DNA from: an uncultured Anaerovibrio sp.
GTDB taxonomy: Bacteria > Bacillota > Negativicutes > Selenomonadales > Selenomonadaceae
Reading direction: 5' to 3'
NCBI GenBank assembly: GCA_900768695.1
Contig: CAAGDY010000063.1
Coordinates: forward strand, 1-10,112
DNA length: 10,112 bases
Shown: in pieces, positions 1 to 5,460 of the stretch
How positions within the stretch are numbered: the first letter of the stretch is position 1
Layout: every line of letters starts with the position of its first letter
Notes under the pieces: generated by a model
Database searches by the model: none
The model's input: the letters and a program-made list of their open reading frames with translations, nothing else
What the model was told of the DNA's origin: nothing
Position numbers and translations under genes: made by a program

Positions 1-837
1 CGAATGGGCTCAATACTGCCGGATATGACCCGGAAGGAAGCTCTGGAGGTGACGAAAATTTACAGTATAGCGGGGCTGCTGAAAAACAACAGCGGGCTGA
101 TTACCAAGCGTCCTTTTAGAAGTCCCCATCACACTGTATCCTCGGCAGCCATGATAGGAGGAGGCTCTATTCCGAAGCCGGGAGAGGTAACTCTCAGCCA
201 CAACGGGGTGCTGTTTCTGGATGAGCTGCCGGAATTCGGCAAAAACACCCTTGAGTGCCTGCGACAGCCTCTGGAGGATGGTTTTGTCAGCGTATCAAGG
301 GTAAATGCCACCCTGAGCTTCCCTTCACGCATTATGCTGATAGGGGCGCTAAATCCCTGCCCCTGCGGCTATTACGGAGATAGCGAAATTCCCTGCGAGT
401 GCAGTATGCCCCAGATAAAGAAATATACCAGAAAGCTGTCAGGCCCTCTTTTGGACAGATTCGATATCCAAATCCGGGTGCCGCGGGTGTCATATCAGGA
501 GCTGACCGCCCAGGGCAAAACGGAAACCTCCGCAGTTATCCGTCAGAGGGTGGCAGCAGCCAGGGAAATTCAGCTGAGCAGGTTCAGGGAGCTGGATATT
601 GTCTGCAACGCCCAGATGAATCATGCGGTGCTGAAAAAGTATTGCCGCCTTTCTGCAGAGGCGCAGGAGCTGATGGAAGCGGCCTTTCAGGAAAGAAATT
701 TGTCAGCACGTTCCTATGACCGCATCGTCAAGGTGGCGCAGACGGTGGCGGATTTGTCCGGCTGCGAGATTATCAACGAGATGCATATTGGCGAGGCACT
801 GCAACTTCGGGGAGAAATCCTGCCGGGCAACAATTGA
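1..837 (+). CDS. YifB/ComM family Mg-chelatase-like AAA+ ATPase, C-terminal part (5' end cut by window)
   Basis: The frame is open from base 1 (Arg codon) to a TGA at 835-837, followed at once by a second TGA, giving 278 visible residues of a protein that is normally about 500. The first ATG at 4 is internal; the true start lies outside the window. Visible in order are the SPHHT segment, the Walker B stretch GVLFLDELPEF, a Cys-rich NPCPCGYYGD plus CECS patch (four Cys, possibly metal-binding), the arginine-containing SGPLLDRFD, and the C-terminal Mg-chelatase helical domain with NLSARSYDRIVKVAQTVADL. Family knowledge: ComM/YifB proteins are cytosolic helicase-like ATPases linked to branch migration during natural transformation, though many homologues are uncharacterised. 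The Walker A and N-terminal Lon-protease-like domain would be upstream. The gene is the last of its transcription unit, since the next plus-strand gene has its own promoter. The family assignment is secure; the role in this organism is inferred. Confidence 0.93.
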   Translation, partial: RMGSILPDMTRKEALEVTKIYSIAGLLKNNSGLITKRPFRSPHHTVSSAAMIGGGSIPKPGEVTLSHNGVLFLDELPEFGKNTLECLRQPLEDGFVSVSRVNATLSFPSRIMLIGALNPCPCGYYGDSEIPCECSMPQIKKYTRKLSGPLLDRFDIQIRVPRVSYQELTAQGKTETSAVIRQRVAAAREIQLSRFRELDIVCNAQMNHAVLKKYCRLSAEAQELMEAAFQERNLSARSYDRIVKVAQTVADLSGCEIINEMHIGEALQLRGEILPGNN

Positions 838-892
838 TGAACATATCAAGAGTATTTTGAAGATGATTATGTTGAGTATGATAGATAATTAC

Positions 893-946
893 AACACATA
901 GAATAATATTTGCCGTAATTATTTACGCATATTATTCTATAGTGTT
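893..946. repeat. 54-bp nested palindrome between yifB and relB
   Basis: The outer arms at 893-909 and 929-946 pair over AACAC and then AGAATAATAT, with only a one-base difference between the arms. Inside them a second pair, CGTAA (914-918) and TTACG (923-927), brackets a four-base loop. The element is AT-rich and has no T-tract directly behind it. It could be a weak bidirectional terminator for yifB, a protein-binding site upstream of the relB promoter, or a remnant of a small mobile element. The symmetry is seen directly; the role is unknown. Confidence 0.7.
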
Positions 947-961
947 ACAATATATCCAACT

Positions 962-996
962 TTTGTATTCACTTTGTATTGACTTTGTGATATAAT
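962..996 (+). promoter_or_regulatory. Promoter of the RelB-YoeB module with 11-bp iterons
   Basis: A perfect -10 TATAAT lies at 991-996, preceded by TGA so that it forms an extended -10. A poor -35 (TTCACT, 968-973) sits 17 bp upstream. Three TTTGT-containing direct repeats start at 962, 973 and 984, exactly one helical turn (11 bp) apart. The first two share TTTGTATT and the third is TTTGTGATA. They cover the -35 region and abut the -10, where a RelB-type repressor could bind cooperatively. Autoregulation is known for RelB/DinJ antitoxins; this operator is inferred. Confidence 0.65.
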
Positions 997-1028
997 ATAA
1001 ACAGAATATAATACTAGGAGTTGATACT

Positions 1029-1286
1029 ATGAAAGCAGATACTATTACCATGCGCGTAAATCCAGAATTAAAGCGTCAGGCAGAAGCACTTTGCTCTGAT
1101 ATGGGCTTTACTCTATCTACTGCATATACAATGCTCCTAAAAGCTATTGTACGCACCCGTTCTCTTCCATTTCCCCTCACTGCATCAGACCCATTCTATT
1201 CCGATACCAATATGGCCCATCTGCAACGCGGCATAGAGGCACTTAATACTGGAAAAGGTCAAAAACATGACCTGATTGAGGTATAA
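1029..1286 (+). CDS. relB: RelB/DinJ family antitoxin
   Basis: This encodes 85 residues beginning MKADTITMRVNPELKRQAE. That is the N-terminal ribbon-helix-helix of RelB/DinJ antitoxins (beta strand TITMRV, then helices ending near residue 45 at LKAIVRTRSLPFPL). The C-terminal half should be the flexible segment that wraps the toxin. AGGAG at 1016-1020, eight bases upstream, fixes the start. The stop TAA (1284-1286) overlaps the first ATG of the next gene by one base, so the two are translationally coupled. Family knowledge: such antitoxins neutralise the partner RNase, are degraded by Lon or Clp under stress, and repress their own promoter as the toxin-antitoxin complex. A lon gene lies in this same window, but nothing ties it to this module. 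The family call is strong; whether it should be named relB or dinJ is arbitrary. Confidence 0.9.
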   Translation: MKADTITMRVNPELKRQAEALCSDMGFTLSTAYTMLLKAIVRTRSLPFPLTASDPFYSDTNMAHLQRGIEALNTGKGQKHDLIEV

Positions 1287-1549
1287 TGATGCAAAAAATC
1301 TGGTTTGATGAAGCGTGGGAAGACTACCTTTATTGGCAAATCCAGGACAAAAAAACTTTAAAACGCATCAATGCTCTAATAAAAGATGCTGAACGCAATC
1401 CGTTCTCAGGCATAGGAAAACCTGAACCATTGAAAGGCAATCTGAGTGGATTTTGGAGCCGCCGCATTGATGATGCCAATAGGCTTGTTTATCGTATCCG
1501 GCATGATACCCTTGAAATACTTTCATGCCGTGGTCATTATGATTATTAA
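1286..1549 (+). CDS. yoeB: YoeB/Txe family mRNA interferase toxin
   Basis: This is an 87-residue (or 86) RelE-superfamily toxin closely matching E. coli YoeB block by block: DYLYWQ, KRINALIKD, PF.G.GKPEPLK, LSGFWSRRI, RLVY and the C-terminal CRGHYDY. Counted from the first ATG, the residues matching the known catalytic set Glu46, Arg65, His83 and Tyr84 of E. coli YoeB are Glu47, Arg66, His84 and Tyr85, so the active site appears intact. Two ATGs stand in tandem at 1286 and 1289. The second aligns exactly with E. coli YoeB and is better spaced (7 bases) from GAGG at 1278-1281, so it may be the real start. Family knowledge: YoeB binds the ribosomal A site and cleaves mRNA during translation. 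It is cotranscribed and overlapping with the antitoxin, and a terminator follows 12 bp after the stop. Confidence 0.94.
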   Translation: MMQKIWFDEAWEDYLYWQIQDKKTLKRINALIKDAERNPFSGIGKPEPLKGNLSGFWSRRIDDANRLVYRIRHDTLEILSCRGHYDY

Positions 1550-1561
1550 ACCCACTAAATG

Positions 1562-1610
1562 GGGGCTGTTGCATTAGTGAAAAATCACTTATGCACAGCC
1601 CCTTTTGTTT
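1562..1610 (+). terminator. Rho-independent terminator of the RelB-YoeB operon
   Basis: GGGGCTGT at 1562-1569 pairs with ACAGCCCC at 1595-1602. The stem continues inward through GCAT/ATGC and AGTGA/TCACT, with one bulged T and one T-T mismatch, and closes on an AAAA loop. It is followed by TTTTGTTTT. It lies just behind the yoeB stop. Confidence 0.88.
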
Positions 1611-1789
1611 TGCGCAATGACGATAGCTTAATTTCAATTTCAGAACAAGAATCATGGTTGTCGTGTCCGTTGGCTACGATCCCACTGTGGCCAGGTAACA
1701 AATTCGAAATCCGTGCCATACTGGACGTTGAGTACAATTTAGTTTCGGACCAGTCTTAGTATCACTCAGCATCGTAGCAATCAATGCAT
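1611..1789. other. Intergenic stretch between the two toxin-antitoxin modules, no convincing gene
   Basis: This part of the 303-bp gap (1550-1852) has a short open plus-strand frame (1559-1759) whose ATG precedes the terminator hairpin and has no ribosome binding site. It also has a 44-codon minus-strand frame (1719 down to 1585, start MARISNLLPGHSGIVANG) whose stop falls inside the same hairpin. Neither matches a family I can name with confidence. The minus-strand N-terminus faintly resembles a FeoA start but soon diverges. The stretch may be decayed coding DNA or simply spacer. Confidence 0.35.
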
Positions 1790-1851
1790 AAAAAAACCGC
1801 CTCGCCTACGAGCTAAAAGCGGTTTTTCTAATTTCAGCTACGATTATGCTG
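1767..1851. repeat. Outer inverted repeat nested around the bidirectional terminator
   Basis: CAGCATCGTAGC at 1767-1778 pairs with GCTACG (1837-1842) and ATGCTG (1846-1851), leaving only an ATT bulge (1843-1845). The two arms enclose the hairpin at 1792-1827 and end two bases from the stop codon of the zinc-finger antitoxin. The result is a long nested stem on either strand. Confidence 0.65.
1790..1827. terminator. Bidirectional rho-independent terminator
   Basis: AAAAACCGC (1792-1800) pairs with GCGGTTTTT (1819-1827). A small inner CTCG/CGAG hairpin (1801-1812) sits between them. Read on the minus strand it ends in a run of T and terminates the zinc-finger antitoxin operon. Read on the plus strand it also has a T5 tail and would back up the yoeB terminator. 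It fits the convergent arrangement of the two modules. Confidence 0.85.
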
Positions 1852-1852
1852 C

Positions 1853-2086
1853 CTAGGCAACTTTCATTTTACTATAATCCGTGATGATAACTTCACTCAA
1901 TGCCTGCCGAGCCTGAATTATAATCTTATCCAAGCGCTCCATTACATCATCCGTAAAAAAAGTCTCTCCGCACTGAACACATTCCAAGCAAGGTACATTT
2001 TTTACAACAATAATGCAATTATCTAATGTTACCACATGGGTGGTAGTACTATATTTTGTTTCTTGGCAATGACAAAACATACACAT
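1853..2086 (-). CDS. YgiT/MqsA-type zinc-finger antitoxin
   Basis: This encodes 77 residues with two CxxC pairs, Cys2/Cys5 (MCMFC) and Cys36/Cys39 (PCLECVQCGE), the spacing of the YgiT-type zinc finger found at the N-terminus of MqsA. After the finger come FFTDDVMERLDKII and a short tail ending TDYSKMKVA. Unlike full-length MqsA (about 130 residues) there is no C-terminal helix-turn-helix. Any repression of its own promoter would therefore have to use another surface or the toxin complex. The start is well supported: GAGGAGG lies just upstream, and that same motif is shared with the last codons and stop of the toxin gene (5-base gap). Family knowledge: short YgiT-type proteins are commonly encoded next to DUF4258 proteins as predicted toxin-antitoxin pairs, toxin first, which is the order here. 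The antitoxin role is inferred from this pairing. Confidence 0.85.
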   Translation of the reverse strand: MCMFCHCQETKYSTTTHVVTLDNCIIVVKNVPCLECVQCGETFFTDDVMERLDKIIIQARQALSEVIITDYSKMKVA

Positions 2087-2091
2087 AAAAA

Positions 2092-2400
2092 CTACCTCCT
2101 CGTTTTGAAATCATCTAAAAACTTTTCTGCACTTGGATAATAAGCCGTTATAATAAATATATTATCGCCATCATACCCAGCTACAACATGAACCACCCTA
2201 TTATTCATCGTACTATATCCAAATATCAAGCAACTCGGATGAGGATAATCTGTTGGATAATCCTCTATAATTTCCCCCTTCATGATACAATTTATAACAT
2301 CAATACGCAATATTCCTCGTTGCTGTATTCTACTAGCCGCATGTGTTGACCATAAAATTTTATTTTTCCTGCAACATTCACGCAGTTTCTCAATGTCCAT
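2092..2400 (-). CDS. DUF4258 family putative toxin
   Basis: This encodes 102 residues of the DUF4258 type, a group usually placed near the RelE/ParE-like toxins. Recognisable blocks are the N-terminal STHAASRIQQRGI segment (residues 18-30), GEIIEDYPTDYPHPSCLIFG (41-60 region), VVHVVAGYDGDNIFIITAYYP and the charged end LDDFKTRR. The His and Arg of the first block and the final ITAYYP strand are the usual conserved features; catalytic residues are not firmly established, so activity is inferred. The gene is first in a two-gene operon with the zinc-finger antitoxin. Its stop codon TAG is part of the GAGGAGGTAG ribosome binding site of that gene, giving tight coupling. A GGGGAG sequence (2413-2418 on the complement) lies 12 bases before the ATG, a rather long spacing that suggests modest translation of the toxin. 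A consensus promoter lies upstream. Confidence 0.82.
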   Translation of the reverse strand: MDIEKLRECCRKNKILWSTHAASRIQQRGILRIDVINCIMKGEIIEDYPTDYPHPSCLIFGYSTMNNRVVHVVAGYDGDNIFIITAYYPSAEKFLDDFKTRR

Positions 2401-2453
2401 ATTTAGTTTATTCTCCCCTATATTCCTGAACGCAGTATAAACTACCCCTTCTC

Positions 2454-2488
2454 GGAATAATTATACCATCATAGAAATACTCTGACAA
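2454..2488 (-). promoter_or_regulatory. Promoter and likely operator of the DUF4258/zinc-finger module
   Basis: On the minus strand, TTGTCA (2488-2483), a 17-bp spacer and TATAAT (2465-2460) form a near-perfect housekeeping promoter. Transcription would start about 50 bases before the toxin ATG. The -10 box is embedded in a 14-bp palindrome (2454-2467, GG-ATAATTAT-CC type, six of seven base pairs matching). That is where an autorepressing antitoxin complex would be expected to bind. The promoter boxes are seen directly; operator function is inferred. Confidence 0.75.
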
Positions 2489-2538
2489 CACATAATATTC
2501 CAGTATCCTCCACATAACATCCCTGCTATTTATTCCAC

Positions 2539-2570
2539 AAAAAAAGAGCATCCATCACCAGATACTCTTT
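2539..2570 (-). terminator. Rho-independent terminator of ahbAB
   Basis: On the minus strand AAAGAGTATC (2570-2561) pairs with GATGCTCTTT (2552-2543), with one G-U pair and an eight-base loop. It continues into a run of seven T. It lies about 30 bp behind the ahbB stop. Confidence 0.85.
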
Positions 2571-2598
2571 AACATATGTGCTTTCAGCATACCGCGTT

Positions 2599-3069
2599 TC
2601 ACACGAAATACGACATGCTTGTTTTTTTCCATTCCCTGCCTGTGTACAGCATAGTCCGCTGGCTCACGCCGGCCTCCCTTGCCAGCTGCTCTGCAATCGC
2701 CTCGCAGTCCTCACGGCTGGAGCCATGAATCATGGTATAAAAATTGTACGGCCAGTCAGGGGTTACGTTGCGGTCGTAGCAATGGGTCACGGCCATGTGG
2801 CGGCACATAATATCGGCCACCTCATCCATGCGCTCCTCCGGCACCACCCAGACACAGAGGGCATTGGCCGCAAAGCCAACCTCACGATGCTTCAGCACCG
2901 CTCCCATCTTCCGCAGTGCCCCCGCCTCCTGCATGAGCTGCAGCCGTGCCAGCACCTCTTCCTCAGTGCTGTCAATCTCCTCCGCAATCAGCTTGAAGGG
3001 CTCTGCCACCAGGGGCATCTCATCCTGCATGGCACGCACTATTTTTTTATCCAGCTCCGTAAATTCCAT
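2599..3069 (-). CDS. ahbB: Siroheme decarboxylase subunit AhbB (Lrp/AsnC-like)
   Basis: This encodes 156 residues with an N-terminal winged-helix part (MEFTELDKKIVRAMQ... EEVLARLQLMQEAGALRKMGAV, about residues 1-58) and a C-terminal alpha/beta domain carrying THCYDRN and WPYNFYTMIHG. These match the NirD/G/H/L and AhbA/B group rather than true Lrp regulators. Family knowledge: AhbA and AhbB together remove the two acetate carboxyls of siroheme to give 12,18-didecarboxysiroheme in the alternative heme route; related proteins act in heme d1 synthesis. The chosen ATG at 3069 has AGGAGG six bases upstream; the frame stays open further up (to 3126) but without a better start. It is the second gene of a pair, 80 bp behind ahbA. 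The missing remainder of the pathway (ahbC, ahbD, hem genes) is not in this window. Confidence in the family is high; the A-versus-B assignment rests on resemblance and order. Confidence 0.85.
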   Translation of the reverse strand: MEFTELDKKIVRAMQDEMPLVAEPFKLIAEEIDSTEEEVLARLQLMQEAGALRKMGAVLKHREVGFAANALCVWVVPEERMDEVADIMCRHMAVTHCYDRNVTPDWPYNFYTMIHGSSREDCEAIAEQLAREAGVSQRTMLYTGREWKKTSMSYFV

Positions 3070-3149
3070 AGGGCCTCCTCTCCCGCCCGCAGCATATGGC
3101 CACAGGCACCGCACAGATTCATACACAACGGATGCAGGCTTCTGCCCTG

Positions 3150-3617
3150 CTATTTCAGCCTGAACTGCACGTTTATCTTATATTTTTTTCTGGCACTCAA
3201 ATCCATTACCGCCTCTACCCCAGGCAGGGCCTTTATCTGCCCCAGAATATCCTGACGCAGCCGCTCGTTGGGTGTAATCAGGGTAAACCACAGATTGTAC
3301 TCTCCCTCCCGCTGATAGTTATGCGTAATCCCCGGAAACTGGTTAATAAAAAGCGCCGTTTCCTCCATAAGCGCAGGCTTTACCTTCAGTGCCACCAGCG
3401 TCCCTCTGTAGCCCAGCGCATCCGAATTGAAAAACGCGCCGATTTTTCTTATATATCCTGCCTCCTTCAAGGCCTGAAGGCGGGTAAGCACCTGCTCCTC
3501 CGTCATGCCAAGCTCATCGCCAATCAGCCTGAATGGTCTTGGCACAAGCCGCAGGCTCCCCTGCAGCAGATTCAGCAGCCTCTTATCCAGCTCTGTCAAT
3601 TCCAACGTATCCTGCAT
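3150..3617 (-). CDS. ahbA: Siroheme decarboxylase subunit AhbA (Lrp/AsnC-like)
   Basis: This encodes 155 residues, the paralogue of the following gene. It starts MQDTLELTELDKRLLNLLQ, has the winged-helix core with LTRLQALKEAGYIRKIGAFF, then a C-terminal domain with the hallmark THNYQREGEYNLWFTLI and LPGVEAVMDLSARKKYKI. The H-N-Y...YNLWFT signature is typical of siroheme/NirD-type decarboxylases and argues against a pure transcription regulator. The partner gene lacks the exact LWFT form (NFYTM), as expected for a heterodimer. The ATG at 3617 has GAGG six bases upstream. A longer frame runs to 3809 across the promoter and leader hairpin, so that extension is rejected. Family knowledge: the AhbA/AhbB complex is cytosolic and acts on siroheme. 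The pair has its own promoter (see 3706-3734) and an 82-base leader. Confidence 0.85.
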   Translation of the reverse strand: MQDTLELTELDKRLLNLLQGSLRLVPRPFRLIGDELGMTEEQVLTRLQALKEAGYIRKIGAFFNSDALGYRGTLVALKVKPALMEETALFINQFPGITHNYQREGEYNLWFTLITPNERLRQDILGQIKALPGVEAVMDLSARKKYKINVQFRLK

Positions 3618-3661
3618 ATCAAACCTCAAATCCAATACACTCTCTTCTCCCTCAAGTACGG

Positions 3662-3698
3662 ATAAACAAAAGCTCCCAAGCCTGAAAGCCCAGGAGCC
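3662..3698 (-). terminator. Terminator-like hairpin at the start of the ahbAB leader (or PTS operon terminator)
   Basis: On the minus strand GCTCCTGGGCTT (3697-3686) pairs with AGGCTTGGGAGC (3683-3672), 12 pairs including several G-U, on a two-base loop. TTTTGTTTATC follows. It lies downstream of the UlaA-family gene, so it can end the PTS operon. The predicted ahbA promoter is upstream of it, so ahbAB transcripts would start with this hairpin and must read through it. It may be a shared terminator, an attenuator or a stabilising 5' stem. Confidence 0.7.
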
Positions 3699-3705
3699 TA
3701 TGTCT

Positions 3706-3734
3706 ATTTTACCCAACTGTGCAGGGAATGTCAA
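3706..3734 (-). promoter_or_regulatory. Promoter of ahbAB
   Basis: On the minus strand a perfect -35 TTGACA (3734-3729), a 17-bp spacer and -10 TAAAAT (3711-3706) predict a start near 3699-3701, immediately before the hairpin at 3697-3672. A TGAA-N5-TTCA inverted repeat (3741-3753) sits just upstream of the -35 and could be a regulator site or part of a weak AT-rich stem-loop after the EIIC stop. The boxes are seen; activity is inferred. Confidence 0.75.
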
Positions 3735-3735
3735 T

Positions 3736-3760
3736 AAAAATGAACTTGATTCACTTTTTC
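3736..3760 (-). terminator. Possible weak AT-rich terminator after the EIIC gene
   Basis: On the minus strand, just behind the EIIC stop at 3766, AAAAGTGAA pairs with TTCATTTTT across a TCAAG loop and continues into more A/T. The stem is AT-rich with a G-U pair, so termination would be inefficient. It overlaps the region upstream of the ahbA -35 box. Confidence 0.4.
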
Positions 3761-3765
3761 TATTT

Positions 3766-5124
3766 CTAATCCGGCTGGTTAAATACCTTATCCCTGATAC
3801 CGATGACATTTGGCAGAATCAGCACCAGCAGGAAAAATCCCATAGCGGCAAAAATACCGAGAGTGCCCATCATATCAGCGAGCATTCCCAGGGAAATGCC
3901 CAGAACCCCAAAATCAAAATCACCAAAGGTTGTATTCTGGAAGCCCAGGCTGCCAAGTACAGGCAGGAGCAGTGCCGAAGCAAAGGAAATAAGCAGGCCA
4001 TTGACAAATGCCCCGGCCGCAGCTCCCCTGCGCCCGCCGGTGGCGTTGCCAAAAATACCGGCAGTGGCCCCGCAGAAGAAATGCGGAACCATGCCAGGAA
4101 TAATCAGCACACTGCCAGCCAGTCCCAGTATAATCATCCCTATTATGCCGCCGATAAAGGAAGCGATAAAGCCAATAACCACCGCCGTCGGCGCATAGGT
4201 AAAGAACACTGCGCAGTCAACAGCCGGTACAGCATTGGGAATCACCTTTGTAGCTATGCCGCGAAAGGCGGGAATCAAATCCCCCAGAATCATGCGGACA
4301 CCTGCATAGACAATGGCCACGCCCACAGCAAACCGCAGGGCCGACATCACGGCAAACAGATACGGCGACATGCCGCCTGACAGCATGTATACATAATCAG
4401 GCCCTGCCGCCACGGCCGCCGCCAAAAAGAACACCATCATGGTAATGCCGGTAGAAATAGTGCTGTCCCGCAAAAAGCCCCATTTCTCAGGAATTTCAAT
4501 GTTTTCCGTGCTATCCTCCCGCCTGCCTGTCCTGGAGCCTACCCAGGCGGCGATGTAGTACGCCAGGCTGCCAAAATGTCCCATGGCTATGCCATCATTA
4601 TCGGTGACAAGATTGGTGTATCTCTGGCCGATTGCAGGTGAAATCGCACTCCATGCTCCCAGGAAAAAGCCCCCGCAGATAATGAGCCTTATGCCGCTCA
4701 TCCCGGCCGTGCCCAGCACTGCAGACAGCAGGCAGGCCATAAAAAAGCTGTGATGCCCCGTCAGGAACACGTACTTGAACTTCGTGAACCGGGCAATCAG
4801 CAGGTTCATCACAAGGCCCGTTACCAGAATCGACATGGTTTCCACACCAAGCACGCTCTGTGCAACGGCCACAATGGCTTCATTGTTGGGTACTACACCT
4901 GTTATGCTGAAGCCCTTTTCAATCATTTTTCCTAGCGGCGACAAATTTTCACAGATGACAAAAGCACCGGCACTCAGCATCAGATACCCGATTACAGGCT
5001 TCAGCGTACCGGTCAGCACCCTGTGAAAAGGTTTGCCCATAACCATCAGCCCCACAAAGGAAACCACACCTATCAGCAGCGCAGGCTGCTGCAGCACATC
5101 ACGCAAAAACTCCAAGATTTCCAT
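3766..5124 (-). CDS. ulaA: PTS EIIC component, UlaA (ascorbate) family
   Basis: This encodes 452 residues of a polytopic membrane protein, the usual length of UlaA/SgaT permeases. Glycine-rich hydrophobic segments run throughout, with soluble loops such as GSRTGRREDSTENIEIPEKW near the middle. The start MEILEFLRDVLQQPALLIG, the KPVIGYLMLSAGA segment, the TGHHSFFMACLL stretch and GNATGGRRGAAAGAFVNG are typical of this family. Family knowledge: UlaA takes up L-ascorbate, which is phosphorylated at the cytosolic side by the partner EIIB. AAGGAGG eight bases before the ATG gives a strong ribosome binding site. It is the last gene of regulator-EIIA-EIIB-EIIC, 36 bp behind EIIB. The family is clear; the actual substrate (ascorbate or another sugar acid or pentitol) cannot be read from the sequence. 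Confidence 0.9.
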   Translation of the reverse strand: MEILEFLRDVLQQPALLIGVVSFVGLMVMGKPFHRVLTGTLKPVIGYLMLSAGAFVICENLSPLGKMIEKGFSITGVVPNNEAIVAVAQSVLGVETMSILVTGLVMNLLIARFTKFKYVFLTGHHSFFMACLLSAVLGTAGMSGIRLIICGGFFLGAWSAISPAIGQRYTNLVTDNDGIAMGHFGSLAYYIAAWVGSRTGRREDSTENIEIPEKWGFLRDSTISTGITMMVFFLAAAVAAGPDYVYMLSGGMSPYLFAVMSALRFAVGVAIVYAGVRMILGDLIPAFRGIATKVIPNAVPAVDCAVFFTYAPTAVVIGFIASFIGGIIGMIILGLAGSVLIIPGMVPHFFCGATAGIFGNATGGRRGAAAGAFVNGLLISFASALLLPVLGSLGFQNTTFGDFDFGVLGISLGMLADMMGTLGIFAAMGFFLLVLILPNVIGIRDKVFNQPD

Positions 5125-5160
5125 GCAGAATACCTCCTTTTGAAAAAAATTATGACAAAA

Positions 5161-5439
5161 TCACACCTGTCCGGACAGCTCCCTGAGCCTATCAAGAACA
5201 TCCTCGCGAATCTTCTTCTTGTTGACATAGCTACGGACGACCGCAACATTTTTCCCCTCCAGCTGTCGTGCCAGCTCCTTGACAGTGACAATCAGGTCAG
5301 CCTGACTGCTCTGGGCAGAGTTAAAATCACCTGATTCCACCTCCGCCTCAATTCCTTCCTGGAAGCACAGCTCCTCAAGCTTTATTGCCAGCATCAGGCT
5401 GCTCCCGATGCCATTGCCGCATACAGTGAGAATCTTCAT
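5161..5439 (-). CDS. ulaB: PTS EIIB component, UlaB/lactose-cellobiose-like fold
   Basis: This encodes 92 residues starting MKILTVCGNGIGSSLMLAIK. Cys7 in the CGNGIGSS loop is the expected phosphocysteine, which accepts phosphate from EIIA and passes it to the incoming substrate. The rest (ADLIVTVKELARQLEGKNVAVV, C-terminal VLDRLRELSGQV) fits the SgaB/UlaB family in sequence and length. The ATG at 5439 has AAGGGGGG five bases upstream. The frame remains open to a GTG at 5511, but that stretch consists of the degenerate repeats described separately and would place the active-site loop unusually far from the N-terminus, so it is rejected. The protein is cytosolic and works with the EIIC gene 36 bp downstream. 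The 111-bp gap from EIIA is long for this otherwise compact operon. Confidence 0.92.
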   Translation of the reverse strand: MKILTVCGNGIGSSLMLAIKLEELCFQEGIEAEVESGDFNSAQSSQADLIVTVKELARQLEGKNVAVVRSYVNKKKIREDVLDRLRELSGQV

Positions 5440-5460
5440 ACTTGCCCCCCCTTCACTCAC

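Noticed and set aside
1562..1602. Insertion-sequence end, because GGGGCTGTTGCA resembles IS6-family terminal repeats
   Set aside because: Both arms form one short hairpin with a T-tail right behind a gene, with no transposase; a terminator explains it better.
1585..1719. 44-codon minus-strand frame with a faint FeoA-like start (LLPGHSGIV)
   Set aside because: Resemblance stops after about 15 residues, the length is too short for FeoA, and the stop is inside the terminator stem.
1559..1759. 66-codon plus-strand frame after yoeB
   Set aside because: Its ATG directly abuts the terminator hairpin, there is no ribosome binding site, and the protein matches no family I recognise.
2599..3617. Pair of Lrp/AsnC transcription regulators
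   Set aside because: The THNY...YNLWFT and YNFYTM motifs, the short length and the tandem pairing fit AhbA/AhbB decarboxylase better, although the fold is shared.
3505..4380. Plus-strand open frame across ahbA and the EIIC gene
   Set aside because: Antisense to two recognised genes and crossing their promoter and terminator; low-complexity composition.
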